From Lachnospiraceae bacterium (GTDB lineage Bacteria > Bacillota > Clostridia > Lachnospirales > Lachnospiraceae): a DNA stretch of 41,261 nucleotides. The notes beneath the pieces are model-generated. The model was not told the origin of the DNA. It ran no database searches and saw only the letters and a list, made by a program, of their open reading frames with translations. Every line of letters begins with the position of its first letter. Positions within the stretch are counted from its first letter, which is position 1. This document shows positions 1 to 8,260 of the stretch, piece after piece. A program made the translations under genes and the position numbers. The DNA lies in contig JAILNG010000094.1 of the NCBI GenBank assembly GCA_024691875.1, positions 1-41,261 on the forward strand, given 5' to 3'.

Positions 1-831
1 AACAGTAAGAACCTCCTTGATGATTTTGTTTGGGGTCGATGCCCCGGCAGTAATACCTACGCAGCAGAAAGATTTAAATTGCTTTAAATCCAGGTCAATA
101 AGTTTCTGTATAAAGTAAGTACTAGCGCACTGCTGTTTGCATATTTCAAACAGCTTACGTGTGTTGGAACTGTTTGTCCCTCCGATAACGATCATGGCAT
201 CATGTGACTTGGCCATCTCACACGCTTCATCCTGTCGTTCCTCGGTAGCACAACAAATTGTGTTCATAACATTTATATAATATACGTTCTTTTTCAAAAT
301 TTCAACTATTTCTTTAAATTTCTTGGTGTTAAATGTAGTTTGTGAAACAAGGATATACTCTTTGTTTTCTTCACCTTTAAAATTTAAAGCATCATTTGTA
401 TCGGCGATTATGGTCGCTTTGAAGTCACACCAGGCCGCAATTGCCTTTACTTCAGGGTGTTTGGCATCTCCGACCACGATAATGCCCTTCCCTTTTTCCG
501 ACTCTTCCGAAACGATCTTATGAATTTTTTTCACAAACGGACAAGTGGCATCCACTATCCTGTGTCCGGTTTTTTTTAGAGCCTCTTCTTCCTGCTTTGA
601 AATTCCGTGAGAACGAATAATTATACAACCTTTTTCTTTTTGAGCCGCTTCTTCCGGAGAATTTACGATCTCCACTCCTTTTTGAGCCAGTTCTTCAACC
701 ACGCCCTCATTATGGATTATGGGTCCATAGGTATAAACCTTTTCACCGCTTTCCGCCTCTTTGTAAACCATATCTACGGCTCTTTTTACTCCGAAACAAA
801 AACCGGCCGTCTTAGCAACATCGATCTTCAT
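1..831 (-). CDS. ispH: 4-hydroxy-3-methylbut-2-enyl diphosphate reductase (IspH), 3' end outside window
   Basis: IspH is the last enzyme of the methylerythritol phosphate isoprenoid pathway. It reduces HMBPP to IPP and DMAPP with a [4Fe-4S] cluster. The translated reading frame starts at ATG 831, directly after the cmk stop codon, and stays open to base 1 (277 codons). Visible family signatures are the first cluster cysteine in GFCFGVKRAV, the second in DATCPFVKK, the third in CCVGITAGASTP, the substrate histidines in HNEGVV and DAKHPEV (with the catalytic Glu of HPE), and SQTT. The family is usually about 280-290 residues, so nearly all of the domain is present. In many Clostridia IspH is fused to ribosomal S1 domains; the window ends too early to tell. 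It is the third gene of the flavoprotein-cmk-ispH operon. Confidence 0.95.
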   Translation of the reverse strand, partial: MKIDVAKTAGFCFGVKRAVDMVYKEAESGEKVYTYGPIIHNEGVVEELAQKGVEIVNSPEEAAQKEKGCIIIRSHGISKQEEEALKKTGHRIVDATCPFVKKIHKIVSEESEKGKGIIVVGDAKHPEVKAIAAWCDFKATIIADTNDALNFKGEENKEYILVSQTTFNTKKFKEIVEILKKNVYYINVMNTICCATEERQDEACEMAKSHDAMIVIGGTNSSNTRKLFEICKQQCASTYFIQKLIDLDLKQFKSFCCVGITAGASTPNKIIKEVLTV

Positions 832-1500
832 TTAAAGTCCTTTGCTCTCTGCAATGTCAAGTATTTCCCCGACAACTTCCTCCACTGTAAGTTCTGTGGT
901 GTCCACCTCAACGGCATCATCTGCCTTTTTGAGAGGAGAATTTTCTCTGTGTGTATCTCTGTAATCTCTCTCAATAATCTCTTCTCTGAGCTTAGCCTTG
1001 TCACAATCAATGCCTTTTGCCTTAAGTTCTTCGAATCTTCTTTCCGTTCTTACGTCAACGGACGCTGTAAGAAAGATCTTGACCATGGCATCGGGCAAAA
1101 CAACGGTTCCGATGTCACGTCCGTCCATTACAACGGATCTCTTTTTTGCCAGCTGCTGTTGAAGACTTACCATCTTCTTTCTGACAGCTGAGTTTGTCGA
1201 AACTCCCGAAGCCATGTTTCCGACTTCCGGTGTTCTGATCTTTGAATTTACGTTTTCGCCGTTTAAAAGAACGATCTGTTCTCCGTTCTCGTAAACTATG
1301 CTTACATCTATTTCGTCGATCATTTCTTCGATCTTTTTTGTATCATCCGGAGCCACTCCGTTGTTCATGTAATAAAGTCCCATGGCTCGATACATAGCCC
1401 CGGTATCAACATAGACAAAGCCCTTAGTCTTTGCAATGCTTTTTGCTATCGTGCTTTTTCCCGCCCCTGCGGGTCCGTCTATCGCAATAGATCTGATCAT
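832..1500 (-). CDS. cmk: cytidylate kinase
   Basis: Phosphorylates CMP and dCMP with ATP in the cytoplasm, feeding nucleotide synthesis. The 222-residue protein begins MIRSIAIDGPAGAGKST, so the Walker A loop GPAGAGKS starts at about residue 9. Other family motifs are the YVDTGAMYRA stretch, VVMDGRDIGT and the late RDYRDTHRENSPLKKA segment, matching the CMP-kinase type 1 family in length and order. The frame is open further upstream to 1542, but ATG 1500 is chosen: the family N-terminus fits exactly there, and AAGGAAGGGAG lies just upstream inside the end of the flavoprotein gene. It is one base from the upstream gene and abuts ispH with no spacer, so the three genes are very probably co-transcribed and translationally coupled. 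Confidence 0.96.
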   Translation of the reverse strand: MIRSIAIDGPAGAGKSTIAKSIAKTKGFVYVDTGAMYRAMGLYYMNNGVAPDDTKKIEEMIDEIDVSIVYENGEQIVLLNGENVNSKIRTPEVGNMASGVSTNSAVRKKMVSLQQQLAKKRSVVMDGRDIGTVVLPDAMVKIFLTASVDVRTERRFEELKAKGIDCDKAKLREEIIERDYRDTHRENSPLKKADDAVEVDTTELTVEEVVGEILDIAESKGL

Positions 1501-1501
1501 T

Positions 1502-2764
1502 TTATCTCCCTTCCTTGTGTGCGGCCGCATAGCCCGCTGCATAACCCGTAGACCATGCGATCTGGAGGTTAAATCCTCCCGTCATCGCATCCAGGTCCAA
1601 AACTTCCCCCGCAAAATACAGTCCTTCACAAAGCTTGGATTCCATCGTCTTTGGATTGACCTCTTTAACGCTGACACCACCCTTGGTGATAATGGCCTCA
1701 TTAAAGTCTCTTAACCCCGAAAACGTGATCTCCAGATGTTTTAAAAGTTCAACGAGCTTTTGTCTCTCTTCTTTTGTGATCGAATTTACCTTTTTGTCAG
1801 GAGCGATCCCCGACAGCTCAACGATCACGGGTATCATGCTTTGAGGAAGCAGCGAATCCAAAGAGTTCCTGAAAGCTTTGTTCAGTTCGCCCGAAAAATC
1901 CTTTAAAAGTCTGGCATTGAGTTCATCAATGTTCATACCCGGTTTAAGATCCAGCCACATCTTCCCGACATTCTTCTTTTTCGCCATCGCATCAGCGATC
2001 AAAGAACTTGCCGACAATACCAAAGGCCCGCTGATACCGTAATGAGTAAACAGCATTTCACCCAGTTCCGAGTAGATCTTCTTTCCTTTTTCATTCTCAA
2101 GCGTAAGCGTAACATTCTTTAAAGAAAGCCCCTGAAGCTTTTCAGGAAAATCTTCCTCAGTTTCGATACCAACCAGAGAAGGAACCAAAGGCGTAACACT
2201 GTGCCCTGCCTGCTTGGCAAATCTGTAACCGTCACCCGTCGAACCCGTGCTTGCATATGATATCCCGCCGGTAGCTATGATCAATGAATCACACTTTTCA
2301 ACGGCAGTCTTTGAAGAATTGTTTTCAAGAGTAACCAGGCATATGTTTTCTTTAAACTCAAAGCCTTTAACCGTGGTGTTTAACCTGACTTCTATCTTTA
2401 ATCTTTCGATCTCTTCCTTAAGGGCCTTGATGACATCCGATGATTTGTCGGATTCGGGAAACACACGTTTTCCTCTTTCGATCTTAAGCTTAAGGCCGAG
2501 ATCTTCAAAAAAGTGCATCAAAGCAGCATTATCAAAGCTTTCAAAAGCACTGTACAAAAATCTGCCGTTCGAAGTAACATTATTAAAAAGCTCCGCACGT
2601 TCGCAGGCATTGGTGACATTGCACCTTCCCTTACCCGTAATGAAGAGCTTTTTTCCCAGTTTTTCATTTTTTTCGACGAGAAGGACCGAAGCTCCTTCAC
2701 GCGCCGCAATTATTGCAGCCATCATACCGGCAGCACCGCCGCCGACGATCAAGATCTTGTTCAT
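1502..2764 (-). CDS. BaiN/YhiN family FAD-dependent oxidoreductase
   Basis: Predicted soluble flavoprotein of the HI0933/YhiN family (420 residues). The N-terminal dinucleotide-binding loop GGGAAGM is at residues 8-14, the family motif GKGRCNVTN at about 44-52, and the C-terminal FAD-contacting block AGEVLDLDAMTGGFN at about 385-400. Relatives are annotated as aminoacetone oxidase or as BaiN, an enzyme of bile-acid metabolism. The physiological substrate of most members is unknown, so no specific reaction is assigned. The frame extends to 2797, but ATG 2764 gives the standard N-terminus MNKILIVGGG; the ribosome binding site there is weak. It heads an operon with cmk and ispH, an order common in Clostridia. 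The upstream region holds a palindromic element and a terminator rather than an obvious promoter. Confidence 0.88.
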   Translation of the reverse strand: MNKILIVGGGAAGMMAAIIAAREGASVLLVEKNEKLGKKLFITGKGRCNVTNACERAELFNNVTSNGRFLYSAFESFDNAALMHFFEDLGLKLKIERGKRVFPESDKSSDVIKALKEEIERLKIEVRLNTTVKGFEFKENICLVTLENNSSKTAVEKCDSLIIATGGISYASTGSTGDGYRFAKQAGHSVTPLVPSLVGIETEEDFPEKLQGLSLKNVTLTLENEKGKKIYSELGEMLFTHYGISGPLVLSASSLIADAMAKKKNVGKMWLDLKPGMNIDELNARLLKDFSGELNKAFRNSLDSLLPQSMIPVIVELSGIAPDKKVNSITKEERQKLVELLKHLEITFSGLRDFNEAIITKGGVSVKEVNPKTMESKLCEGLYFAGEVLDLDAMTGGFNLQIAWSTGYAAGYAAAHKEGR

Positions 2765-2781
2765 TAAAATGTCCCATGAAA

Positions 2782-2939
2782 TGTTAAGATAACACACAAA
2801 TTCAACTCGTAAACCGCAGGTTTTACTTCGTAAAACCGCTAATTACTCGTTGAATTCTTGGCGTTGACAACAATATAAAGCATTCTTTCAAACTTCGTTT
2901 GAAAATGCTTTATATTGTTGTCAACTTGTTATCTTAACA
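2782..2939. repeat. 158-bp nested palindromic, MITE-like element
   Basis: Perfect 13-bp terminal inverted repeats TGTTAAGATAACA (2782-2794) and TGTTATCTTAACA (2927-2939) enclose two further hairpins. Hairpin A has arms AATTCAAC (2799-2806) and GTTGAATT (2849-2856) around an inner stem of 8 bp (2819-2826 with 2830-2837). Hairpin B (2863-2925) pairs 22 bp, then a two-base bulge, then 7 bp, with a 3-base loop. Both apices carry the same seven bases, ACTTCGT on the plus strand and ACGAAGT on the minus strand. There is no coding frame inside. AAA flanks both ends, which could be a short target duplication or chance. The structure resembles a miniature inverted-repeat or REP-type element; no second copy is in this window. 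Confidence 0.7.
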
Positions 2940-2942
2940 AAA

Positions 2943-2975
2943 GTAAAACAGGAATGCAAGATTCCTGTTTTTAAA
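2943..2975 (-). terminator. rho-independent terminator after the GerMN lipoprotein gene
   Basis: An 11-bp perfect stem, AAAACAGGAAT (2945-2955) with ATTCCTGTTTT (2961-2971), and a 5-base loop lie about 10 bases beyond the stop codon of the lipoprotein gene. Runs of A and T on both sides mean it could stop transcription from either direction. It closes the antiporter-folD-rimO-pgsA-lipoprotein gene run. Confidence 0.8.
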
Positions 2976-2982
2976 GTTTTAT

Positions 2983-3555
2983 TTATTTGATCAGATACGC
3001 TTCATCTATTCCGAAGCTGAAGTTCGAGGAAACATACTCTTTTCCCTCTATTCTGAAAACAACTGCGGTGCAGCTTTCGTAGTTTTCAATAATGCTTTGA
3101 GCAATGCAGTCCAAAATGGATGCTTCATAATTCGGAGAACTTGCTCCCGGAGTTCCGTCCGCAGAGAAATCAACAATTGCAGTAGTTTTTTCAAAACGAG
3201 CGTTCGTAACTTTAACGGAAAATGATTCATCCTCCAATGCAATAGTTATCTTCTTTACAAGATCGAACAAAGTGATCTTTCCCGCATCTATCATAACGGG
3301 GATCGCAACTTTCTCAAAATTATCGGAATTTAAGCTGTAAATGATAATATCATTCTTAGGTTCGGGGATTTCATTGCTGACAGAATTTGTAGGAGTCACT
3401 GTAGGTGCTGAAGTCGGAGTTTCGATTACGGGTGTGGCTGTCGGTGCAGAAGTAGGTGTCGGTGATAAGATCATTTTCTCATTTTTCACCAGGCAACCTG
3501 CAAGACAAACCACCAAAAATATTCCAATTATCGAAAGAAATATACCCTTTTTCAA
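2983..3555 (-). CDS. GerMN-domain lipoprotein
   Basis: Predicted membrane-anchored lipoprotein of 190 residues. A signal peptide with hydrophobic core IFLSIIGIFLVV leads to the lipobox LAGC (lipidated Cys at about 21). A low-complexity Pro/Thr/Ser linker (about 30-65) follows, then a C-terminal domain of about 120 residues. Its TAIVDFS and late VVFRIEGKEYV segments resemble the GerMN (sporulation and spore germination) domain. GerMN proteins also occur in non-sporulating lineages, so a spore role is not implied. The longest frame starts at ATG 3591, but TTG 3555 is preferred: GGAGG sits about ten bases upstream and the signal peptide then begins MKKGIF. An 8-bp inverted repeat (3577-3601) lies just upstream. 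It follows pgsA after about 108 bases, and two TTGACA hexamers in that gap could indicate its own promoter, though no good -10 is evident. Confidence 0.75.
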   Translation of the reverse strand: MKKGIFLSIIGIFLVVCLAGCLVKNEKMILSPTPTSAPTATPVIETPTSAPTVTPTNSVSNEIPEPKNDIIIYSLNSDNFEKVAIPVMIDAGKITLFDLVKKITIALEDESFSVKVTNARFEKTTAIVDFSADGTPGASSPNYEASILDCIAQSIIENYESCTAVVFRIEGKEYVSSNFSFGIDEAYLIK

Positions 3556-3663
3556 AACACTGACGCCTCCACTGACAAAATCGAAATCCATTCTCGATTT
3601 TAAGAGGTTAATTTGTCAAAAATAAGGCAAAACACTGTCAAAAACAAGACATTCCGCGTTTTT

Positions 3664-4209
3664 TTATTGTTCTTCTTTCAAAACTTCTCTGTTTTTTGAA
3701 ATATAATCAACCAGAGAAATGATGGTGAGAAGTACTGAAGCCCAGATCAAAACCTGTTCAACGATAAAGAACCACTGTTGGTCAAGATGTATCATTAAAG
3801 CAATGGCCATGATCATCTGAACCGTAGTCTTTACTTTTCCCCACATACCGGCTGCTATTACTATCCCTTTATCGGAAGCAACAAGTCGGAACCCTGAAAC
3901 GATGAACTCTCTCGCAACAATAATGATCAATGCAATGGCATTGAGTCTTCCGTCCGCCGCAAAAAGGATAAGTGCAGTGATAACAAGGATCTTGTCAGCC
4001 AGGGGATCCATGAATTTACCGAAGGTGGTAACAAGGTTGTACTTTCTTGCGATCTTTCCGTCCGCCAGATCAGTCAGACAGGCAACAACGTAGATTACCA
4101 GAGCAATGTATTCATGAGCGGGGATTCCGTCAAAAACAAAGAAAAACACAAAAAACGGTATGAGCAGGATCCTTAAAATTGTAAGTTGATTAGGTAAATT
4201 CATTTTCAT
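3664..4209 (-). CDS. pgsA: CDP-diacylglycerol--glycerol-3-phosphate 3-phosphatidyltransferase
   Basis: Integral membrane enzyme that joins CDP-diacylglycerol and glycerol-3-phosphate to make phosphatidylglycerol phosphate, the first committed step to phosphatidylglycerol and cardiolipin. The complete CDP-alcohol phosphotransferase motif is present at residues 47-72: D47, D50-G51, A54-R55, G64, D68 and D72. At 181 residues with several hydrophobic helices and the N-terminal MNLPNQLTILRI signature, it matches the bacterial PgsA family. ATG 4209 is chosen because AAAGGGGG lies nine bases upstream; a second ATG at 4203 is possible. It follows rimO after 15 bases. The rimO-pgsA pairing is common in Clostridia. 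Confidence 0.95.
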   Translation of the reverse strand: MKMNLPNQLTILRILLIPFFVFFFVFDGIPAHEYIALVIYVVACLTDLADGKIARKYNLVTTFGKFMDPLADKILVITALILFAADGRLNAIALIIIVAREFIVSGFRLVASDKGIVIAAGMWGKVKTTVQMIMAIALMIHLDQQWFFIVEQVLIWASVLLTIISLVDYISKNREVLKEEQ

Positions 4210-4224
4210 GGAAATGTTCCCCCT

Positions 4225-5544
4225 TTAATTATTGTCGATTGCCTCTCCGATGAGGTCATATTCCTTTGAACCCGTGATCTTAACCTTGATAATATCTCCG
4301 GACATGTAATTTCCCGCAGAGCTTAAAAAAACATATCCGTCTACACCCGGTGCATCCATGTAACTTCTGCCGATCCAGATGTTGTCTTCGGGCAGCTTTC
4401 CTTCAACGATCACATCCAGGACCTTCCCGATCTTTTCTTTGCCTTTTTCGGCAGAAATCTTCTGCTGAAGAGTCATTACATCTTTTCTTCGCTTGTTTTT
4501 TATCCTTTCGGGGATCTGGTCCTTGAATTTTGCAGCCGGTGTTCCGTCTTCTTTGGAGTAAGTGAAATCTCCGAGACGTTCAAATCCGATCTTTTTTACA
4601 AAATCCAAAAGAGCAGCATGATCTTCATCCGTTTCTCCCGGGAAGCCCGAGATCAATGAAGTTCTTAAAGCCACGTCCGGAATTCTCTTCCTGATCTTTC
4701 CGATGATCTCTTCAAGCTCGGCCCTGTCCGTTCTTCTTCCCATTCTTTTAAGGATGACATCCGAAGCATGCTGTATCGGAAGATCCAGATAATGGCAGAT
4801 CTTCGGCTCGGATGCTATGGTTTCTATCAATTCATCCGTGATCTCTTCCGGATAACAATACATTACCCTGATCCATGAAAGACCGGGAATCCCGCAAAGT
4901 TTCCTGAGAAGCTCCGGAAGCATTTTTCTTCCGTAAAGATCGGTTCCGTAAACAGTGGTTTCCTGAGCAACAAGGATCAGTTCCTTCGTTCCGCCTTCCG
5001 CAAGAAATTCGGCTTCTTTAACCAGCCTATCCATGGGAATACTGCGGAACTTACCTCTTAAATGAGGAATGATGCAGTAGGAACAATGCTTGTCGCAACC
5101 CTCTGCGATCTTAAGATAGGCACTGTAACCGCCGGTGGTAACCACACGACAGGTCTCCGGAAGAGGAAGTCTGTCAACATTTTCAACAAAATCTCCCTTT
5201 CCCTCGATGGCATCACAAATCTTGTCTATTGCTGTAGTACCAACTACTGCGTCAACTTCGGGAATCTCCTTTTTGATCTCCTCGGCGTAACGCTGAGAGA
5301 GGCATCCCGCAACAACCAGTCTTTTCAAACTGCCTGTTTTTTTGTATTCGGCAGCTTCCAATATGTTATTGATGCTTTCCTGCTGGGCATCTTTAATAAA
5401 AGCACAGGAATTTATGACGACACAATCCGCTTCTGCTTCGTCGTTGGTCAGGGTGTATCCCCTGTCTCTCAACAATCCCAACATGAATTCGGTATCTACT
5501 GTGTTCTTGTCACAGCCCAAAGATATAAACATTACTTTATTCAT
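4225..5544 (-). CDS. rimO: ribosomal protein S12 methylthiotransferase
   Basis: Radical-SAM enzyme that adds a methylthio group to an aspartate of ribosomal protein S12. The 439-residue protein has the three-part MiaB/RimO layout. The N-terminal UPF0004 domain carries Cys11, Cys47 and Cys81 for the auxiliary cluster. The radical-SAM motif CDKHCSYC has Cys150, Cys154 and Cys157. A C-terminal TRAM domain begins at about residue 375. The N-terminus MNKVMFISLGCDKNTVDTE is RimO-like rather than MiaB-like. The start overlaps the folD stop by eight bases, indicating translational coupling in a folD-rimO-pgsA run. Confidence 0.95.
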   Translation of the reverse strand: MNKVMFISLGCDKNTVDTEFMLGLLRDRGYTLTNDEAEADCVVINSCAFIKDAQQESINNILEAAEYKKTGSLKRLVVAGCLSQRYAEEIKKEIPEVDAVVGTTAIDKICDAIEGKGDFVENVDRLPLPETCRVVTTGGYSAYLKIAEGCDKHCSYCIIPHLRGKFRSIPMDRLVKEAEFLAEGGTKELILVAQETTVYGTDLYGRKMLPELLRKLCGIPGLSWIRVMYCYPEEITDELIETIASEPKICHYLDLPIQHASDVILKRMGRRTDRAELEEIIGKIRKRIPDVALRTSLISGFPGETDEDHAALLDFVKKIGFERLGDFTYSKEDGTPAAKFKDQIPERIKNKRRKDVMTLQQKISAEKGKEKIGKVLDVIVEGKLPEDNIWIGRSYMDAPGVDGYVFLSSAGNYMSGDIIKVKITGSKEYDLIGEAIDNN

Positions 5545-6397
5545 TCAAAAGTCCATTCTGTCTGAGGCAGCCTTCAAGACAATTCTTCATAAGCATTGCA
5601 ATGGTCATGGGACCAACTCCGCCGGGTACGGGTGTGATCTTTGAAGCCACTTTCTCAACGCTTTCAAAATCCACATCGCCGCAAAGCTTTTTGCCCTCAA
5701 GTCTGTGTATGCCTACGTCAATTACAACCGCACCGTCTTTAACGTATGAAGCATCGATCATCCTTGGCTTTCCGATGGCAACGATCAAAATGTCCGCTCT
5801 CTTGCAGACTTCTTTCAGATCCTTTGTTCTGGAGTGACAGATCGTGACGGTGGCGTTTTCTCTGAGCATAAGAACCGACATGGGCTTTCCCACAATGTTG
5901 CTTCTGCCGATGACCACACATTCTTTACCGGAGATTTCGACATTCGAACGCTTCAAAAGCTGGATCACACCCGCAGGTGTGCAGGAAACAAAGCCCGGTC
6001 TGCCTATCAGAAGATTTCCTACGCTCACGGCATGAAATCCGTCCACGTCCTTTTCAGGCGCTATGGCCGCAATGACCGCATCCTCATTTATGTGTGAAGG
6101 CAAAGGAAGCTGAACCAGTATCCCGTTTACTCTTTCATCCTTGTTTAATTCACTGATCTTATTTAAAAGCTCCTCTTCCGAAGTTTCCTCGGGAAGTTCA
6201 AGTGAAACAGAGTCAAATCCGCAATATTCGCACGCTTTCTTCTTGTTTGCCACATAAACGGTACTTGCGGGATCATTTCCGCAAAGGATCACAGCGAGGC
6301 AGGGTTTAATGTTTTTCTCAGACAGTTTTGCCGTTTCCTCTCTTATCTCGTCTTTGATAGCCTGTGAAATTGCTTTTCCGTCGATTAGTTCAGCCAT
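5537..6397 (-). CDS. folD: bifunctional methylenetetrahydrofolate dehydrogenase/cyclohydrolase
   Basis: Interconverts 5,10-methylene-, 5,10-methenyl- and 10-formyl-tetrahydrofolate in the cytoplasm, supplying one-carbon units for purines and for formyl-methionine. Family features in the 286 residues are catalytic Y48-x3-K52 in VYVANKK, GILVQLPLP at about 92-100, KDVDGFH at 116-122, the cofactor-binding GRSNIVGKP at 164-172, and PGGVGPMT at 258-265. An AAGGAG site lies about seven bases before ATG 6397. Only 18 bases separate it from the last antiporter subunit gene, with no terminator visible, so it may be expressed from the same long transcript. Confidence 0.97.
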   Translation of the reverse strand: MAELIDGKAISQAIKDEIREETAKLSEKNIKPCLAVILCGNDPASTVYVANKKKACEYCGFDSVSLELPEETSEEELLNKISELNKDERVNGILVQLPLPSHINEDAVIAAIAPEKDVDGFHAVSVGNLLIGRPGFVSCTPAGVIQLLKRSNVEISGKECVVIGRSNIVGKPMSVLMLRENATVTICHSRTKDLKEVCKRADILIVAIGKPRMIDASYVKDGAVVIDVGIHRLEGKKLCGDVDFESVEKVASKITPVPGGVGPMTIAMLMKNCLEGCLRQNGLLNE

Positions 6398-6415
6398 TGG
6401 TTTTCTCCTTGATTG

Positions 6416-8260
6416 TTATTTTAAAAGCATATATATAAGCGTTATCACAAGACCTGTACTGAATAAGAGCATAGAAAGGCTCAAACTTCTCTCTATCATT
6501 CTTGCAATAGCCGCAGCCTGCTCATTTAAAAGAGCCAATGAAGTAACAAAAGAAACTTTTCCCGGTTTCTTTCCTCTTCCGGTGATCTTGTCAAGGAACG
6601 ATCCCAATCCGAAGGTGAGGCTGTTTCCGACAGTTGCCGCTCTTTTTTTCTTAAGGGGCTTAAATACTTTTTTACGGAAGAAGTATATGATAAAATCCGT
6701 TAACTTGTCAAATAATCTGGCCGCAAATGCGCAGATGAAAGGCAAAAAGTGCATAAACAAAGGTCTGTATACGTATTTTTCAAGATCGAACCAGGCAGGA
6801 AGTCCCTGTCTGTAAATTGCCTTATCACCTTTTCTCCCGATCAACAGCAATCTGATGCAAAGGTAATACAGGCATATGCCTGTGATGAGCGAAACACCCG
6901 TAGCCTTTAATGTCTCAGCTCCGAGATAAGCAAATTCCGGGGCATTTTGAAAAACATTGCCGGTAGCGGCCTGATACTCTGAAAACTTGGCCGCATGAGG
7001 CAGGCTGATAAAGATCTTTGGAAGTACACCGGCAGCGATCACAAGGATCGTGGGGATCAATGCAGCTGTTTCGGAAATTGCGGACGGAGCCTCCTTATTT
7101 GCCCCCTTTCCTTTTTCCACAAACAGGCATATAAACAGCTTAAGCATGTAGCAAAGTGTCATTCCGCCGGTAAATGTGAAGAGTATCGAAACACTGTTGG
7201 CAAGTCCCGAACCGAGTGCTATCTCATCCAATGCTTCATGCATCATATTTTTAGAAATATAGCCCGAAAATCCGGGAACACCTGCAAGACTAAGGCCGGA
7301 AACAGCGAAGATCAGCATCAAAAGAGGTTTCTTCTTTCCGTAGCCCTTTAATTCATTTAAATCCAATGTACCGCATGCCTTGTAAATTCCGCCCACCGCA
7401 ATGAACAATGCGGTTTTGATCAATGTATGATTAAGCATATGCAAAACGGTTCCGGTGTAGGAAAGTCCGCCGGGTTCAAGTACCATACATGCAAGTCCGG
7501 TCACTATAAATCCGATCTGAGAAAGTGATGAACAGGCAACCGTTTTCTTTAAATTGTTTGTAAATATCGCAAGAAGCGCTCCTGTAAACATCGTAGCACC
7601 GCCAAGGATCAGAAGAATGTTTCCCCATTCTTTGTTTCCTATGACTCCCAAAGCGGAAGATGTCAATATGATCCCGATAATACCGGCTTTAGACAGTATC
7701 GCAGAAAGAAAAGCCGTTCCCGGCGCAGGGCTCTGGGTGTAGGCATTGGGAAGCCAAACATGTAAAAGAAAGACTCCCGCTTTTGCTCCAAAACCCACCG
7801 ATATCAGAATGACAGGTAAGAGCTTTTTATCTGCAGGTGCATTACGTGTTACGTTTATCAGTTCATCAAAGCTCAAAGTTCCGAAATTATGCGCTACGAG
7901 GAAGAGTCCGAAAAGCATCACCATTCCGCAGGCAACGGAGATCCTGAGGTAAACTCTGCCCGCTATGTCGCTTTCTTCTGTCTCTCTTTGGAAAACCCAA
8001 ACAGTTGACGCCAAAGACATTATCTCAAAGAACATGAAACAGGTAAAGAAATCACCCGCAAAAAGCATTCCGACGGTGCAAAGGAAGGTTAAGATCCATG
8101 AAGCATAGAATCTGCCGTTCTTCTTACCGCCCTTCATGTGATCCGCAGCGTAAAAAGTGCAGATCAGGAACACCAAAAGCGAGACTCCGAAATAAAGAAG
8201 TCTGAAACCGTCACTTTTAAACGAAAGCCCTATTGAACAAAAATCATTTAAAAAATTCAT
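6416..8260 (-). CDS. antiporter-like subunit 4 (NuoL/MrpD type), N-terminally short with long C-terminal extension
   Basis: Multi-helix protein of the proton-conducting membrane transporter family (614 residues). The channel residues are kept: Glu79 (MFFE), Lys160 in the GFGAKAGVFLLHVWLP block, Lys191 and Lys337 (GYISK). Compared with its three neighbours, the key glutamate comes about 60-75 residues earlier. The first helix aligns with their third, so two N-terminal helices seem to be missing. The C-terminus has about 130 extra residues (from about 480) with an amphipathic stretch, a Lys/Arg-rich segment and a last helix at 593-613. This resembles the lateral-helix arrangement of NuoL; a structural role in tying the antiporter modules together is inference. 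Its ATG shares a base with the stop of the preceding gene (TAATG). It is the last gene of the cluster, followed by folD. Confidence 0.82.
   Translation of the reverse strand: MNFLNDFCSIGLSFKSDGFRLLYFGVSLLVFLICTFYAADHMKGGKKNGRFYASWILTFLCTVGMLFAGDFFTCFMFFEIMSLASTVWVFQRETEESDIAGRVYLRISVACGMVMLFGLFLVAHNFGTLSFDELINVTRNAPADKKLLPVILISVGFGAKAGVFLLHVWLPNAYTQSPAPGTAFLSAILSKAGIIGIILTSSALGVIGNKEWGNILLILGGATMFTGALLAIFTNNLKKTVACSSLSQIGFIVTGLACMVLEPGGLSYTGTVLHMLNHTLIKTALFIAVGGIYKACGTLDLNELKGYGKKKPLLMLIFAVSGLSLAGVPGFSGYISKNMMHEALDEIALGSGLANSVSILFTFTGGMTLCYMLKLFICLFVEKGKGANKEAPSAISETAALIPTILVIAAGVLPKIFISLPHAAKFSEYQAATGNVFQNAPEFAYLGAETLKATGVSLITGICLYYLCIRLLLIGRKGDKAIYRQGLPAWFDLEKYVYRPLFMHFLPFICAFAARLFDKLTDFIIYFFRKKVFKPLKKKRAATVGNSLTFGLGSFLDKITGRGKKPGKVSFVTSLALLNEQAAAIARMIERSLSLSMLLFSTGLVITLIYMLLK

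Noticed and set aside
607-1191. Plus-strand open frame of 194 codons
   Set aside because: Antisense to the well-supported ispH and cmk genes, with no recognisable domain.
2765-2982. Riboswitch or T-box in front of the flavoprotein operon
   Set aside because: The hairpins match no class I can recognise, and the terminal inverted repeats fit a repeat element better.
2983-3555. GerMN domain as evidence for a spore-forming organism
   Set aside because: GerMN proteins occur in non-sporulating bacteria too, and no sporulation sigma factors or other spore genes are in the window.
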